Below are positions 1 through 7,727 of a DNA stretch of 33,633 nucleotides, in pieces. Every line of letters begins with the position of its first letter. Position 1 is the stretch's first letter. The position numbers were made by a program, and so were the translations under genes. The notes beneath the pieces are model-generated. The model was given only the letters and a program-made list of their open reading frames with translations, was not told the DNA's origin and did no database searches. Source of the DNA: Streptomyces mangrovisoli (GTDB lineage Bacteria > Actinomycetota > Actinomycetes > Streptomycetales > Streptomycetaceae); assembly GCF_000974985.2 (NCBI RefSeq), contig NZ_LAVA02000115.1, forward strand, positions 1-33,633. The letters run 5' to 3'.

Positions 1-39
1 GGCGATCACGGGGCGGGGGCGGGCGGGTACGGGCCGTGC

Positions 40-53
40 AGGAAGCGCTTGCT
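40..53. promoter_or_regulatory. Possible LacI-type operator half-palindrome
   Basis: An AAGCGCTT palindrome (43-50) is flanked by further matching bases at 40-41 and 52-53, with one mismatched pair between. CG-centred palindromes of this kind are typical LacI-family operators. The rest of 1-102 shows no gene. The site may belong to a gene left of the window. This rests on one short palindrome, so it is weak. Confidence 0.25.
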
Positions 54-102
54 ACGTACACGTGCGTCGGTGCCGGTGAGTGCGGGACCAGGGTCGCCCG
101 GG

Positions 103-1872
103 TCAGCCGGCGTAGGGGTCCGGGACCTGGCCGGGGCGGGCCAGGAACGTGAAGTCGCAGCCGGTGTCGGCCTGGGTGACGTGCTCCTCGTACAGCGCGC
201 CGTAGCCGCGCTCGAAGCGGGCGGGCGGCGGCGTCCACGCGGCCCGCCGGCGCGCCAGTTCGGCGTCGTCCACGTCGAGCCGCAGGGTGCGCGCCTCGAC
301 GTCCAGGGTGATCAGGTCCCCGGTGCGCACCAGCGCCAGCGGGCCGCCGACGTACGACTCGGGCGCGATGTGCAGGACGCAGGCGCCGTAGCTCGTGCCG
401 CTCATCCGGGCGTCGGAGATCCGCACCATGTCGCGGACCCCCTGTTTCAGCAGGTGGGCGGGGAGCGGCAGCATCCCGTACTCGGGCATTCCCGGGCCGC
501 CCCTGGGGCCCGCGTTGCGCAGCACCAGCACACTGTCCGCGGTGATGCCGAGCGCGGGGTCGTCGATCGTGCGCTGCAGGGTGCGGTAGTCGTCGAAGAC
601 CACGGCGGGGCCGGTGTGCTTGAGCAGGTGCGGCTCGGCGGCGATGTGCTTGATGACGGCGCCGTCGGGGCAGAGGTTGCCGCGCAGCACCGCGACCCCG
701 CCCTCCGGGGCGACGGGGTGGTCGCGGGGCCGGATCACGTCGTCGTCGTGGACCCGCGCGCCGGCGAGCTGTTCGCGCAGGGTGTCGTGCGCGACCGTGG
801 GCCGGTCCAGGTGCAGCAGGTCGGGGATGCGGGACAGGAAGCCGGGCAGGCCGCCCGCGAAGTGGAAGTCCTCCATCAGATAGCGGTCGCCGCCGGGGCG
901 GACGTTGGCGAGGACGGGGACCGTGCGGGCGATGCGGTCGAAGTCGTCGAGGGTGAGGCGGACCCCGGCCCGGCCCGCCATCGCGATGAGGTGGATGACG
1001 GCGTTGGTGGAGCCGCCGAGGCCGAGGACGGTGGTGACCGCGTCCTCGAACGCCTCGCGGGTGAGGATGTCGGAGAGCCTCCGGTCCCGGTGGACCAGCT
1101 CGACCGCGCGCAGTCCGGAGGCGGCCGCCATGCGGTCGTGCCCGGAGTCCACCGCGGGGATGCTGGACGCGCCCGGCACGGTCACGCCGAGCGCCTCGGC
1201 GGCGGCGGTGAGCGTGGAGGCCGTACCCATGGTCATGCAGTGGCCCGGCGAGCGGGCGAGTCCGCTCTCCAGCTCGCCCATCTCGCAGTCGCCGATGATC
1301 CCGGCGCGCCGGTCGTCCCAGTACTTCCACATGTCGGTGCCGGAGCCGAGCACTTCGCCGCGCCAGTGGCCGGGCAGCATGGGCCCGGCGGGCACGAACA
1401 CGGCCGGCAGGCCGACGGACGCGGCGCCCATCAGCAGCGCGGGCGTGGACTTGTCGCAGCCGCCCATGAGGACGGCGCCGTCGACCGGGTACGAGCGCAG
1501 CAACTCCTCGGTCTCCAGGGCGAGAAGGTTGCGGTAGAGCATGGGGGTGGGCTTCTGGAAGGTCTCGCTGAGGGTCGCGACGGGGAACTCCAGCGGGAAG
1601 CCGCCCGCCTGCCAGACGCCCCGCTTCACCGCCTGCGCCCGGTCGCGCAGATGCACGTGGCAGGGGTTGATGTCGGACCAGGTGTTGAGGATCGCGATGA
1701 CGGGCTTGCCGAGATGCTCCTCGGGCAGGTAGCCGAGCTGCCGGGTACGGGCACGATGACTGAAGGAGCGCAGCCCGCCGGTGCCGTACCACTGATGACT
1801 GCGCAGGTCCTCCGGACGTTTGCGGGCGGGGCGGTCGGGGGTGGGCCGGGCCGGGGGTTCGGTGCTGGTCAT
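103..1872 (-). CDS. IlvD/Edd family dehydratase, probable sugar-acid (aldonate) dehydratase
   Basis: 589 residues. It belongs to the IlvD/Edd family of Fe-S dehydratases, which remove water from 2,3-dihydroxy acids. The family's three cluster cysteines are visible: C71 in NPCH, C139 in GGCDK (followed by K141, the usual metal-site lysine) and C212 in GHCMTMGTA. The C-terminal motif DARMSGTSYGACVLHIAPE carries the catalytic serine. The sequence around NPCH and the absence of isoleucine/valine genes nearby point to a sugar-acid dehydratase (arabonate, xylonate or gluconate type) rather than dihydroxy-acid dehydratase. The ATG at 1872 overlaps the stop of the upstream DapA-family gene as ATGA, which supports this start over one at 1986. 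It is the third gene of a GntR-lyase-dehydratase operon and works in the cytoplasm. The exact substrate cannot be read from sequence. Confidence 0.9.
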   Translation of the reverse strand: MTSTEPPARPTPDRPARKRPEDLRSHQWYGTGGLRSFSHRARTRQLGYLPEEHLGKPVIAILNTWSDINPCHVHLRDRAQAVKRGVWQAGGFPLEFPVATLSETFQKPTPMLYRNLLALETEELLRSYPVDGAVLMGGCDKSTPALLMGAASVGLPAVFVPAGPMLPGHWRGEVLGSGTDMWKYWDDRRAGIIGDCEMGELESGLARSPGHCMTMGTASTLTAAAEALGVTVPGASSIPAVDSGHDRMAAASGLRAVELVHRDRRLSDILTREAFEDAVTTVLGLGGSTNAVIHLIAMAGRAGVRLTLDDFDRIARTVPVLANVRPGGDRYLMEDFHFAGGLPGFLSRIPDLLHLDRPTVAHDTLREQLAGARVHDDDVIRPRDHPVAPEGGVAVLRGNLCPDGAVIKHIAAEPHLLKHTGPAVVFDDYRTLQRTIDDPALGITADSVLVLRNAGPRGGPGMPEYGMLPLPAHLLKQGVRDMVRISDARMSGTSYGACVLHIAPESYVGGPLALVRTGDLITLDVEARTLRLDVDDAELARRRAAWTPPPARFERGYGALYEEHVTQADTGCDFTFLARPGQVPDPYAG

Positions 1873-2807
1873 GCCGACCACCTTCCGGCCGTCGTCCGCG
1901 CCGACCAGGCCGCGGCGATGGCGGCGACCTCGGCACGCGCCTCGTGCGGCAGTTCGTGGCTCGGCGGGCGGACGTCGCGGCGGCACAGGCCCAGCGAGGC
2001 CAGGGCCTCCTTGACGACGGTGACGTTGTCGGCGGAGCCGTGCGCGGCCCGCAGTTCCTCGAAGCGGCGGATCCGCTCCCAGACCGTCATGGCGGCCCGG
2101 TAGTCACCCGACCGCAGCGCCTCGATCATGTCCAGCGAGACCGAGGGGGCCACGTTGACCAGGCCGGAGGTGAAGCCGGTGGCGCCCGCGGAGAAGTACG
2201 ACGGCGCGTACGGCTCGGCCAGCCCGGCCACCCAGACGAAGCGCTCCAGGCCCGCGTCCCGGGCGAAGGCGGCGAACCGCGCCGCGTCCGGCACCGCGTA
2301 CTTCACGCCCACGACGTTCGGGCAGGCGTCGGCGAGTTCGGCCAGCCGGGCGCCGGTGAGCTGCGCGTTGCGGATGTACGGCACCACGCCCAGGTCGGGC
2401 ACCGCCGCCGCGACGGCCCGGTGGTAGGCGACCCAGCCGGCCTGCGCCACATAGGGGTGGACCGGCTGATGGACCATCACCATGCCGGCGCCGTGCTCGG
2501 CCGCGTGCCGGGCGGAGGCGACGGCGGTGGGCAGGTCGTGGCCGACGCCGACGAGGACCGCCGCGCGCCCGCCCGCCACCTCCAGCGTCAACTCCGTGAC
2601 CAGGCGCCGCTCGTCGGGTGTGAGGGCGTAGAACTCGCCGGTGTTTCCGTTGGGGGTGAGGGTGGTGATCCCCCCGTCGAGCAGCCTGCGCAGCAGCACC
2701 CGGTGGGCGTCCCGGTCGATGCCGCCGTCCGCGGCGAACGGGGTCACCGGGATCGCCACCACGTCGGCGAGGGCCGCGCGTTGGGCGTCGAACGCCGTGC
2801 CGCTCAT
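1869..2807 (-). CDS. DapA/DHDPS-superfamily lyase, probable 2-keto-3-deoxy sugar-acid aldolase or dehydratase
   Basis: 312 residues, the usual length for the dihydrodipicolinate synthase superfamily. The Schiff-base lysine is K169 (GVKYA) and the catalytic tyrosine is Y144 (VPYIRN). The N-terminal substrate loop reads NGNTGEF, not the GTTGE of lysine-pathway DapA, and the GRTG arginine motif that binds aspartate semialdehyde is missing. Biosynthetic DapA activity is therefore unlikely. Sitting between a GntR regulator and an IlvD/Edd dehydratase, with four-base ATGA overlaps at both ends, it probably acts on the 2-keto-3-deoxy acid made by the dehydratase, either by cleavage to pyruvate plus an aldehyde or by a second dehydration. 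Family is clear. Reaction is inferred from context. Confidence 0.88.
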   Translation of the reverse strand: MSGTAFDAQRAALADVVAIPVTPFAADGGIDRDAHRVLLRRLLDGGITTLTPNGNTGEFYALTPDERRLVTELTLEVAGGRAAVLVGVGHDLPTAVASARHAAEHGAGMVMVHQPVHPYVAQAGWVAYHRAVAAAVPDLGVVPYIRNAQLTGARLAELADACPNVVGVKYAVPDAARFAAFARDAGLERFVWVAGLAEPYAPSYFSAGATGFTSGLVNVAPSVSLDMIEALRSGDYRAAMTVWERIRRFEELRAAHGSADNVTVVKEALASLGLCRRDVRPPSHELPHEARAEVAAIAAAWSARTTAGRWSA

Positions 2808-3460
2808 GCCCGGCCCTCCTCGGTGGCGGTCCGCGGGAACGCCCGCTCGACGAACGAGGCGATGTGGGCGCGGACCGCGTCGGCCGCGCCGTCGGCGTCG
2901 CCCGCCAAAGCCAGCCGCAGGATCTCCCGGTGCTCGCCGGCCTCCCGCTCCCACGACGGGTCGGTGGCCCAGGCGACGGCGGAGACCAGGGCGGCCTGGT
3001 CGCGGACCTCGTCGAGCATCCGGCCGAGCAGCGGGTTGCCGCAGGGCAGATACAGGGCGCGGTGGAACTCCCGGTTGGCGAGGGAGCGTTCGGCGGTGTC
3101 GGCGGCCCCGTCGGCACGGGTCAGCGCGTCGCGGGCGGCCTCCAGGGAGGCGCCGCGGCGCACCGCGCGGCGCACCGCCTCCGGCTCCAGGAGCAGCCGT
3201 ACGTCGTAGACCTCGCGCGCCATGTCCGCGTCCACCATGCGCACCGTGACGCCCTTGTACTGGCTCATCACGACCAGTCCGGTGCCGGCCAGGGTCTTGA
3301 GCGCCTCGCGCACCGGGGTCTTGGACACCCCGAACTGCGCGGCGAGGTCGGTCTCGACCAGGGCCTGACCGGGTGTCAGCCGTCCGGTGAGGATGCGGTG
3401 TTTGATCGCGTCGAGCACGAACTGCGTGCGGGACGGGATCGGCAGGGGCACGGAGGTCAT
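2804..3460 (-). CDS. GntR family transcriptional regulator (FCD/FadR-type)
   Basis: 218 residues. The N-terminal winged helix (about residues 8-75) has the GntR signature AAQFGVSKTPVREALKTL. The rest is an all-helical FCD-type effector domain, with EPEAVRRAVRRG and a later NREFHRALY helix that carries a metal-binding histidine in this family. The ATG at 3460 gives the normal N-terminus. The longer frame to 3718 would add a proline/arginine-rich leader and run into the next gene. The stop overlaps the next start as ATGA, so it is the first gene of the sugar-acid operon and probably its ligand-responsive repressor, released by the pathway substrate or an intermediate. Confidence 0.9.
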   Translation of the reverse strand: MTSVPLPIPSRTQFVLDAIKHRILTGRLTPGQALVETDLAAQFGVSKTPVREALKTLAGTGLVVMSQYKGVTVRMVDADMAREVYDVRLLLEPEAVRRAVRRGASLEAARDALTRADGAADTAERSLANREFHRALYLPCGNPLLGRMLDEVRDQAALVSAVAWATDPSWEREAGEHREILRLALAGDADGAADAVRAHIASFVERAFPRTATEEGRA

Positions 3461-3490
3461 GCACGCCTCTCGTCGGTCGCGTTTCGGATC

Positions 3491-3528
3491 TCGTGTATCG
3501 CGTCTCATATATGACGTACGAGGTACGA
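3491..3528. promoter_or_regulatory. Candidate operator upstream of the GntR operon
   Basis: The core is the perfect palindrome TCATATATGA (3505-3514), a strikingly AT-rich site in this genome. The dyad continues imperfectly outward, with TCGT at 3491-3494 mirrored by ACGA at 3525-3528 and TCG mirrored by CGA in between. It lies 45-70 bp upstream of the GntR start, as expected for an autoregulated FadR-type repressor. I could not fix the promoter hexamers with confidence. Confidence 0.45.
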
Positions 3529-3614
3529 CGGGACGAAGGTAGGAGCGCCCGGGGGGTTCGTCAACGCCTTGCGCACAAGAAGTCGCCCCACTCGCCGCGG
3601 AGTTGGGGTGCGGT

Positions 3615-4367
3615 TCAGAAGGTGCGGGTCTCGCCCTCGCGCGCGGCGTCGGTCGGCCGGCCGGAGACCGCGGCCGCGCGGGCGGCCGCAGCCTCGCGGG
3701 TGAGGGTGGGGCCGACATGGGTGACGAGCAGCTGCCGCACCCGGGCGGTGCGGGCGATCCGGCCGGCGTCCTCCGGGGTCAGATGGACCTGTTCGCCTTC
3801 GCGATGCGCGTCGATGTCGGCCTCGCACAGGAACACCTCGGCTCCCGTGGCGAGTTGGACGAGCGCGTCGCACGGTCCGCTGTCCCCGGAGTAGGCGAGG
3901 ACGCTGCCCTGGGACTCGGCGCGCAGCCCGTAGCTCTCGGTGTCGTGGGCGACGGCGCGGGCGGTGAGCCCGAGGTTCCAGTGCCGGACGGCGTGGCCGT
4001 CGTACAGGGGGCGGAAGTCCAGCACCCGGCCGAGGAAGCCGACGTCGGGCCGGCCGAAGAAGCCCGCGAGGCGGCGCGCGCAGTCGGGCGGCGCGTACAC
4101 CGGGACCGGCGCGGGCGGGGTGAGGCCGCCGAACGCGAACGCGTAGGCCGCGGCGAGCAGATCGGCGCTGTGGTCGGCGTGCAGATGGGATATCCAGATG
4201 GCGGTGAGCCGGGAGGGATCCGTGTGCCGCTGCAACGCGGCGAACGTGCCGGGCCCCGCGTCCAGCCACACCTCGGCCCCTCCGCCGCGCAGCAGATAGC
4301 CGGAGCACGGGCGGTCCGGACCGGGGTGCGGGGAGGCGGTGCCGAGGACGGTGAGGCTGAGGGGCAT
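3615..4367 (-). CDS. MBL-fold metallo-hydrolase (RNase Z-like family)
   Basis: 250 residues with a metallo-beta-lactamase fold. The metal-binding motif HLHADH is at residues 61-66. Further ligands are visible in YSGDSG (aspartate) and near the C-terminus in THVGPT (histidine), with a DAGPG turn before the core as in RNase Z and arylsulfatase-like relatives. There is no signal peptide, so it is cytoplasmic. The chosen ATG at 4367 gives the canonical MPLSLTVLGTASPHPG start; a much longer reading frame upstream is low-complexity and overlaps other genes. It is transcribed with the TIGR03086 gene upstream across a 110-base gap. Substrate is unknown; members include phosphodiesterases, lactonases and tRNA 3' nucleases. 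Confidence 0.85.
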   Translation of the reverse strand: MPLSLTVLGTASPHPGPDRPCSGYLLRGGGAEVWLDAGPGTFAALQRHTDPSRLTAIWISHLHADHSADLLAAAYAFAFGGLTPPAPVPVYAPPDCARRLAGFFGRPDVGFLGRVLDFRPLYDGHAVRHWNLGLTARAVAHDTESYGLRAESQGSVLAYSGDSGPCDALVQLATGAEVFLCEADIDAHREGEQVHLTPEDAGRIARTARVRQLLVTHVGPTLTREAAAARAAAVSGRPTDAAREGETRTF

Positions 4368-4477
4368 GGTGGGGAGCGTACGGTTTCGTCCCCTTGGCCC
4401 GCTGCCGGTTTCGCCGCCTCCGCCCGCGACCAGCCCCCCCCACCGGGCCGCGGTCGACCACCAGAGCCCCTGAATGG

Positions 4478-5065
4478 CTACGGCTTCCAGGCCGGGTCCC
4501 GTCCGCTGAGGCCGACCGCCCGGTCGAGCAGGGGCGCCCCGTCCGGCACCGGCACGACGGGCCCGAAGATGCCGCCGCCGCGCGAGGGGTCCTCGGCCGC
4601 CGCGCGCAGGAAGCCGTACGACGCCTCCAGCGCCACCGGGTCCGGGTCGTACTCCTGGCCGGTGGCACGGGCCAGGTCCCAGCCGTGGATCACCAGTTCG
4701 TCGGCCGCGACCGCGGCGGCGACGGCACCGGGCAGGCTCACCCCGCCCGCACGGGTCACGCCGTCCCAGGCCGCGGGGTCGCGCCAGGCCTCGGCGAGTC
4801 CGTCGAGCACCTCGGGCAGCTCCCGCCGCCAGCCGGGGCCGATGTCGGGGGTACGGGCGTCGGGGGCGGTGTCGGTCGTGGCGCCGAGCCGCTTGCGCCC
4901 GGCGTCGCGGAACGCACCCGCGAGGCCGGTCAGATGCCCGAGCAGATTGCGCACGGCACACCCCGGGCACGGTGTGACGTCCGCGAGCTGCTCGTCGCGC
5001 ACGCCCTCCGCCAGCCGGGCCACCACACGGGTCTGGGGGCCGAGGTCGAACATCGTGTCGGTCAT
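4478..5065 (-). CDS. TIGR03086 family protein (DinB/mycothiol-dependent enzyme-like)
   Basis: 195 residues. The DinB-like four-helix fold is recognisable from RNLLGHLTGLAGAFRDAG (His44) and from DELVIHGWDLARATGQ (about 122-137), whose histidine and aspartate are metal ligands in this family. TIGR03086 proteins are actinobacterial relatives of mycothiol-dependent maleylpyruvate isomerase, usually of unknown reaction. A small N-terminal CPGC motif (33-36) is typical. It is divergent from the MFS gene at 5245 and upstream of the MBL hydrolase. Family assignment is firm; function is not known. Confidence 0.85.
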   Translation of the reverse strand: MTDTMFDLGPQTRVVARLAEGVRDEQLADVTPCPGCAVRNLLGHLTGLAGAFRDAGRKRLGATTDTAPDARTPDIGPGWRRELPEVLDGLAEAWRDPAAWDGVTRAGGVSLPGAVAAAVAADELVIHGWDLARATGQEYDPDPVALEASYGFLRAAAEDPSRGGGIFGPVVPVPDGAPLLDRAVGLSGRDPAWKP

Positions 5066-5244
5066 GCCCTGCTCCTTCGGGATGCGCGGAGACCGCCGCG
5101 CACGGGACCGCGGGAGGGCGCGGTCGCCCTACGAGGGGTGACCGGCGGGGCCGCGGGAACTCATCGGCGCGACCCCCTCCGCAGGAGGAAATAGGGCACC
5201 TGACCGATGCCGCGGCCCCCGCCTCAGAACCACGATGACGTGCC

Positions 5245-6627
5245 ATGAAGAAGCAGAACCGGACGGTGGCGCGGGTCCTCGGGGACCGCGCCGCGGGGCC
5301 GTATCTCGCCGGTGTGGTGGTCTCCTCCTTCGGCACGTCCGCGCTGGGGACGGTCGCCGGGGTGTGGGTGAAGGACCTCAGCGGCTCGAACACGCTGGCC
5401 GCGCTGTGCACGCTCGCGATGTGGCTGCCGACCCTGGCCGGTCCGGCGCTCGGCCTGCTCGCCGACCGGGTCCGGCGCAGGCCGCTGCTGATCGCGACCG
5501 ACCTCGCCCTCGCCGCCGCCCTGCTCACGCTGTTCGCCGTGCGCTCCCCGGACCGCGTGTGGCTGCTGTTCACGGTCCTGCTGGTCTACGGCGCCGTGCT
5601 CGCCGTGCAGGACCCCGCGGAGTCGGCGCTGCTCGCGTCCGTCGTCGACGGGGAGCTGCTCGGCGATCTGAACGGGCTGCGGACGACCGCGGCGGAGGGC
5701 GTGCGGCTGCTCGCCCCGGCGGTGGGCGCGGGCCTGTACGCGGCGTACGGCGGCCCCGCGGTGGCGGGGGTGGACGCGGCGAGCTGCGCGGTCGCGGCGG
5801 CGGTGTGGCTGCTGGTGCGGGTCGCGAAGGAGCCGCCCCGGCCGACGGCCGACGGGACCTGGCGGGAGGCGACCGCGCAGGGCGCCCGGCAGCTGTGGGG
5901 GCACCCGCGGCTGCGCCCGCTGGTGCTCGCGGGCGGCGCGACCATGCTGCTGGCCGGGGTGAACGCCGCGACGACCTACGCCGTGGTCGACGCGCTCGGC
6001 CGCTCCCCCGCCTTCGTCGGTGTGCTGTCCACGGCGCAGGGCGCCGGTTCGGCGGTGGCCGGGCTGCTGTCCGGGCCCGCGCTGCGGCGACTCGGCGCGC
6101 TGAGGCTCGCGGCGGCGGGCATCGCCGTGGCCGCGCTCTGTGTGGCGGCCCGCGCGGTGCCCTACGACGTGGTGACGGTGGCGTGCAGCGCCGGGGTCGG
6201 TCTGGGGCTGCCCTGTGTGCTCGTCGCGGCGTTCACGGAGGTGCAGCGCGAGACGCCGGTCGAGCTGCTGGGCCGGGTGTCGGCCACGGCCGGCACGGTG
6301 GTCAACGCGCCGACCGTGCTCGGTCTCGGCGGCGGGGCGTGGCTGGTCGCGGTCGTGGACCAGCGGCTGCTGTCGGTGGCGACCGGCGCCCTGCTGCTCA
6401 CCGTGGCCGCCGCCCTCACCCGCCCGCCCGCGACCGCCGCCCGTACGACCTCCGGGGAGCCGCCCCGCACCGCGGCCCCGCCGTCGGCCCGCACCGGCGC
6501 CGGGCCACCGGCCACCGCACCGCCCGGCGAACCGCGGTCCCCCGCGGCCGGGTGGCCGTCCGCTCACCCCGCCCGGAGGGCCTCGCGTACCGCGGACAGG
6601 TCGTCGTCCGATGCCAACCCGGCGTGA
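5245..6627 (+). CDS. MFS transporter (putative exporter)
   Basis: 460 residues with about 10-12 hydrophobic segments between residues 15 and 395. The loop-2/3 motif LGLLADRVRRRPLL fits the MFS antiporter signature. It most resembles the enterobactin-exporter-like or macrolide-efflux-like group of actinobacterial MFS proteins. The last about 65 residues are a proline/alanine-rich tail with no membrane segment, and its final 64 bases overlap the convergent gene at 6564-7727. No good Shine-Dalgarno sequence precedes the ATG. A 13-codon open frame (5207-5248) overlaps the start as ATGA and could couple translation. Substrate is unknown. Confidence 0.82.
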   Translation: MKKQNRTVARVLGDRAAGPYLAGVVVSSFGTSALGTVAGVWVKDLSGSNTLAALCTLAMWLPTLAGPALGLLADRVRRRPLLIATDLALAAALLTLFAVRSPDRVWLLFTVLLVYGAVLAVQDPAESALLASVVDGELLGDLNGLRTTAAEGVRLLAPAVGAGLYAAYGGPAVAGVDAASCAVAAAVWLLVRVAKEPPRPTADGTWREATAQGARQLWGHPRLRPLVLAGGATMLLAGVNAATTYAVVDALGRSPAFVGVLSTAQGAGSAVAGLLSGPALRRLGALRLAAAGIAVAALCVAARAVPYDVVTVACSAGVGLGLPCVLVAAFTEVQRETPVELLGRVSATAGTVVNAPTVLGLGGGAWLVAVVDQRLLSVATGALLLTVAAALTRPPATAARTTSGEPPRTAAPPSARTGAGPPATAPPGEPRSPAAGWPSAHPARRASRTADRSSSDANPA

Positions 6628-7727
6628 TAGAGCCGCAGTTCGTTCGCGCCGAGGTCGCGGGCGCGGGCCGCGTCCGCGGCGAGGGCGGCCGGCCGGCCGC
6701 CCATCCCGGACACGATCGTGAAGTTGGCGGCGAGCACCGCGCCCCCGCGCCGGGCCTCCGCGAACGGGGTGAGCAGTCCGGCCCCGCCCGTGCAGGGCAC
6801 GACCACGCCGTCCGCGACGGACAGGATGTGCGCCGGGTCCACGCCGGCGTTGGCGCCGCAGTGGTACGACACCGGGTCGGCGTGCAAAAGCACCCGGAAG
6901 CCCTCGGGCGCGGCGGCCCGCACGGCCGCCACGGCCGCCTCCTGGAGGGTGCGCGCGGTGCCGTCGCGCCAGGCGCGGATCGCGGCCGCGCGCCCCTCGC
7001 CGAGCAGCTTCTCCACGCCCGGCCAGCCGCCGTCGGACGGCGCGCCGCGCCAGACGGGCTCCAGCGCGGACCGTACGGCGGCGGCCAACGCGTCGGCGTC
7101 CAGGCCCTGTTCGCCGTAGCCGGTCCGGCACCGCGGGCAGAAGCAGAGCGCCATCAGGTAGGCGCCCGCGTCACCGAGTCCGACCCCGCTGGTCTTGTCG
7201 TGGGCGTGCAGGTGCGTGAGGCCGTACCAGCCGAGGGACTCCAGTTCGGTGCCGCGCGCGCCGGGGCGGACCGCCGCCTCGGCGGCGAGGTCGACGAGGA
7301 GGGCGCGGGTGGCGGGCTGCGCGATGCACGGCGCCCACGGGTAGCGGTCGCCGTAGGCGTTGACCACCGAGGTGTCCGGATGCTCCGCGCCCAGGCGGGA
7401 GTTGTGCGCGAGGACGACCCAGGTGTGCACGTCGAGGCCCGCGTCGGCGAGCGCGGCGGCGGCCTCGCCGTACGCGTCGCCCGGCGCCCAGTCGCCCGCC
7501 GGGTACGGCCGCAGGGCGCGGCCCGACCACCGCTCGCCCGGCGGGTAGAGCACGGCGGCGTGCTCGGCGGTGACGATCCGGTGGCGCGGATGCCGGGGGG
7601 TCAGCGCGCGGGTGGAGTGGTAGGCGGCGGCGAGCGTCACCTGGGCCACGCCGAGGGACGCGGTGCGCGCGGCGGCGTCCGGGTCGCCGACGACGTCCCA
7701 GGGGTAGAGGAAGGCCGAGGTCCTCAC
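6564..7727 (-). CDS. Conserved protein of unknown function, coupled to kdgD
   Basis: 387 residues from a GTG at 7727 that overlaps the kdgD stop as GTGA, so the two are translationally coupled. I do not recognise the family. There is no signal peptide or membrane segment. The sequence alternates strands and helices in a pattern compatible with a TIM barrel, and contains a CFCPRC cysteine cluster at about residues 190-200, similar to cysteine motifs in some putative glycoside-hydrolase-like TIM barrels. Acidic and histidine motifs such as GWYGLTHLHAHDKTSG precede it. Its place between kdgD and a divergent uronate dehydrogenase suggests a role in uronate or aldarate use, for example in releasing or converting the substrate. 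This is inference only. Confidence 0.8.
   Translation of the reverse strand: MRTSAFLYPWDVVGDPDAAARTASLGVAQVTLAAAYHSTRALTPRHPRHRIVTAEHAAVLYPPGERWSGRALRPYPAGDWAPGDAYGEAAAALADAGLDVHTWVVLAHNSRLGAEHPDTSVVNAYGDRYPWAPCIAQPATRALLVDLAAEAAVRPGARGTELESLGWYGLTHLHAHDKTSGVGLGDAGAYLMALCFCPRCRTGYGEQGLDADALAAAVRSALEPVWRGAPSDGGWPGVEKLLGEGRAAAIRAWRDGTARTLQEAAVAAVRAAAPEGFRVLLHADPVSYHCGANAGVDPAHILSVADGVVVPCTGGAGLLTPFAEARRGGAVLAANFTIVSGMGGRPAALAADAARARDLGANELRLYHAGLASDDDLSAVREALRAG

Noticed and set aside
5207..5248. 13-codon ORF overlapping the MFS start (MPRPPPQNHDDVP)
   Set aside because: The AGGAGG upstream is about 18 bases away, too far for a firm start. Kept only as a comment on the MFS gene.
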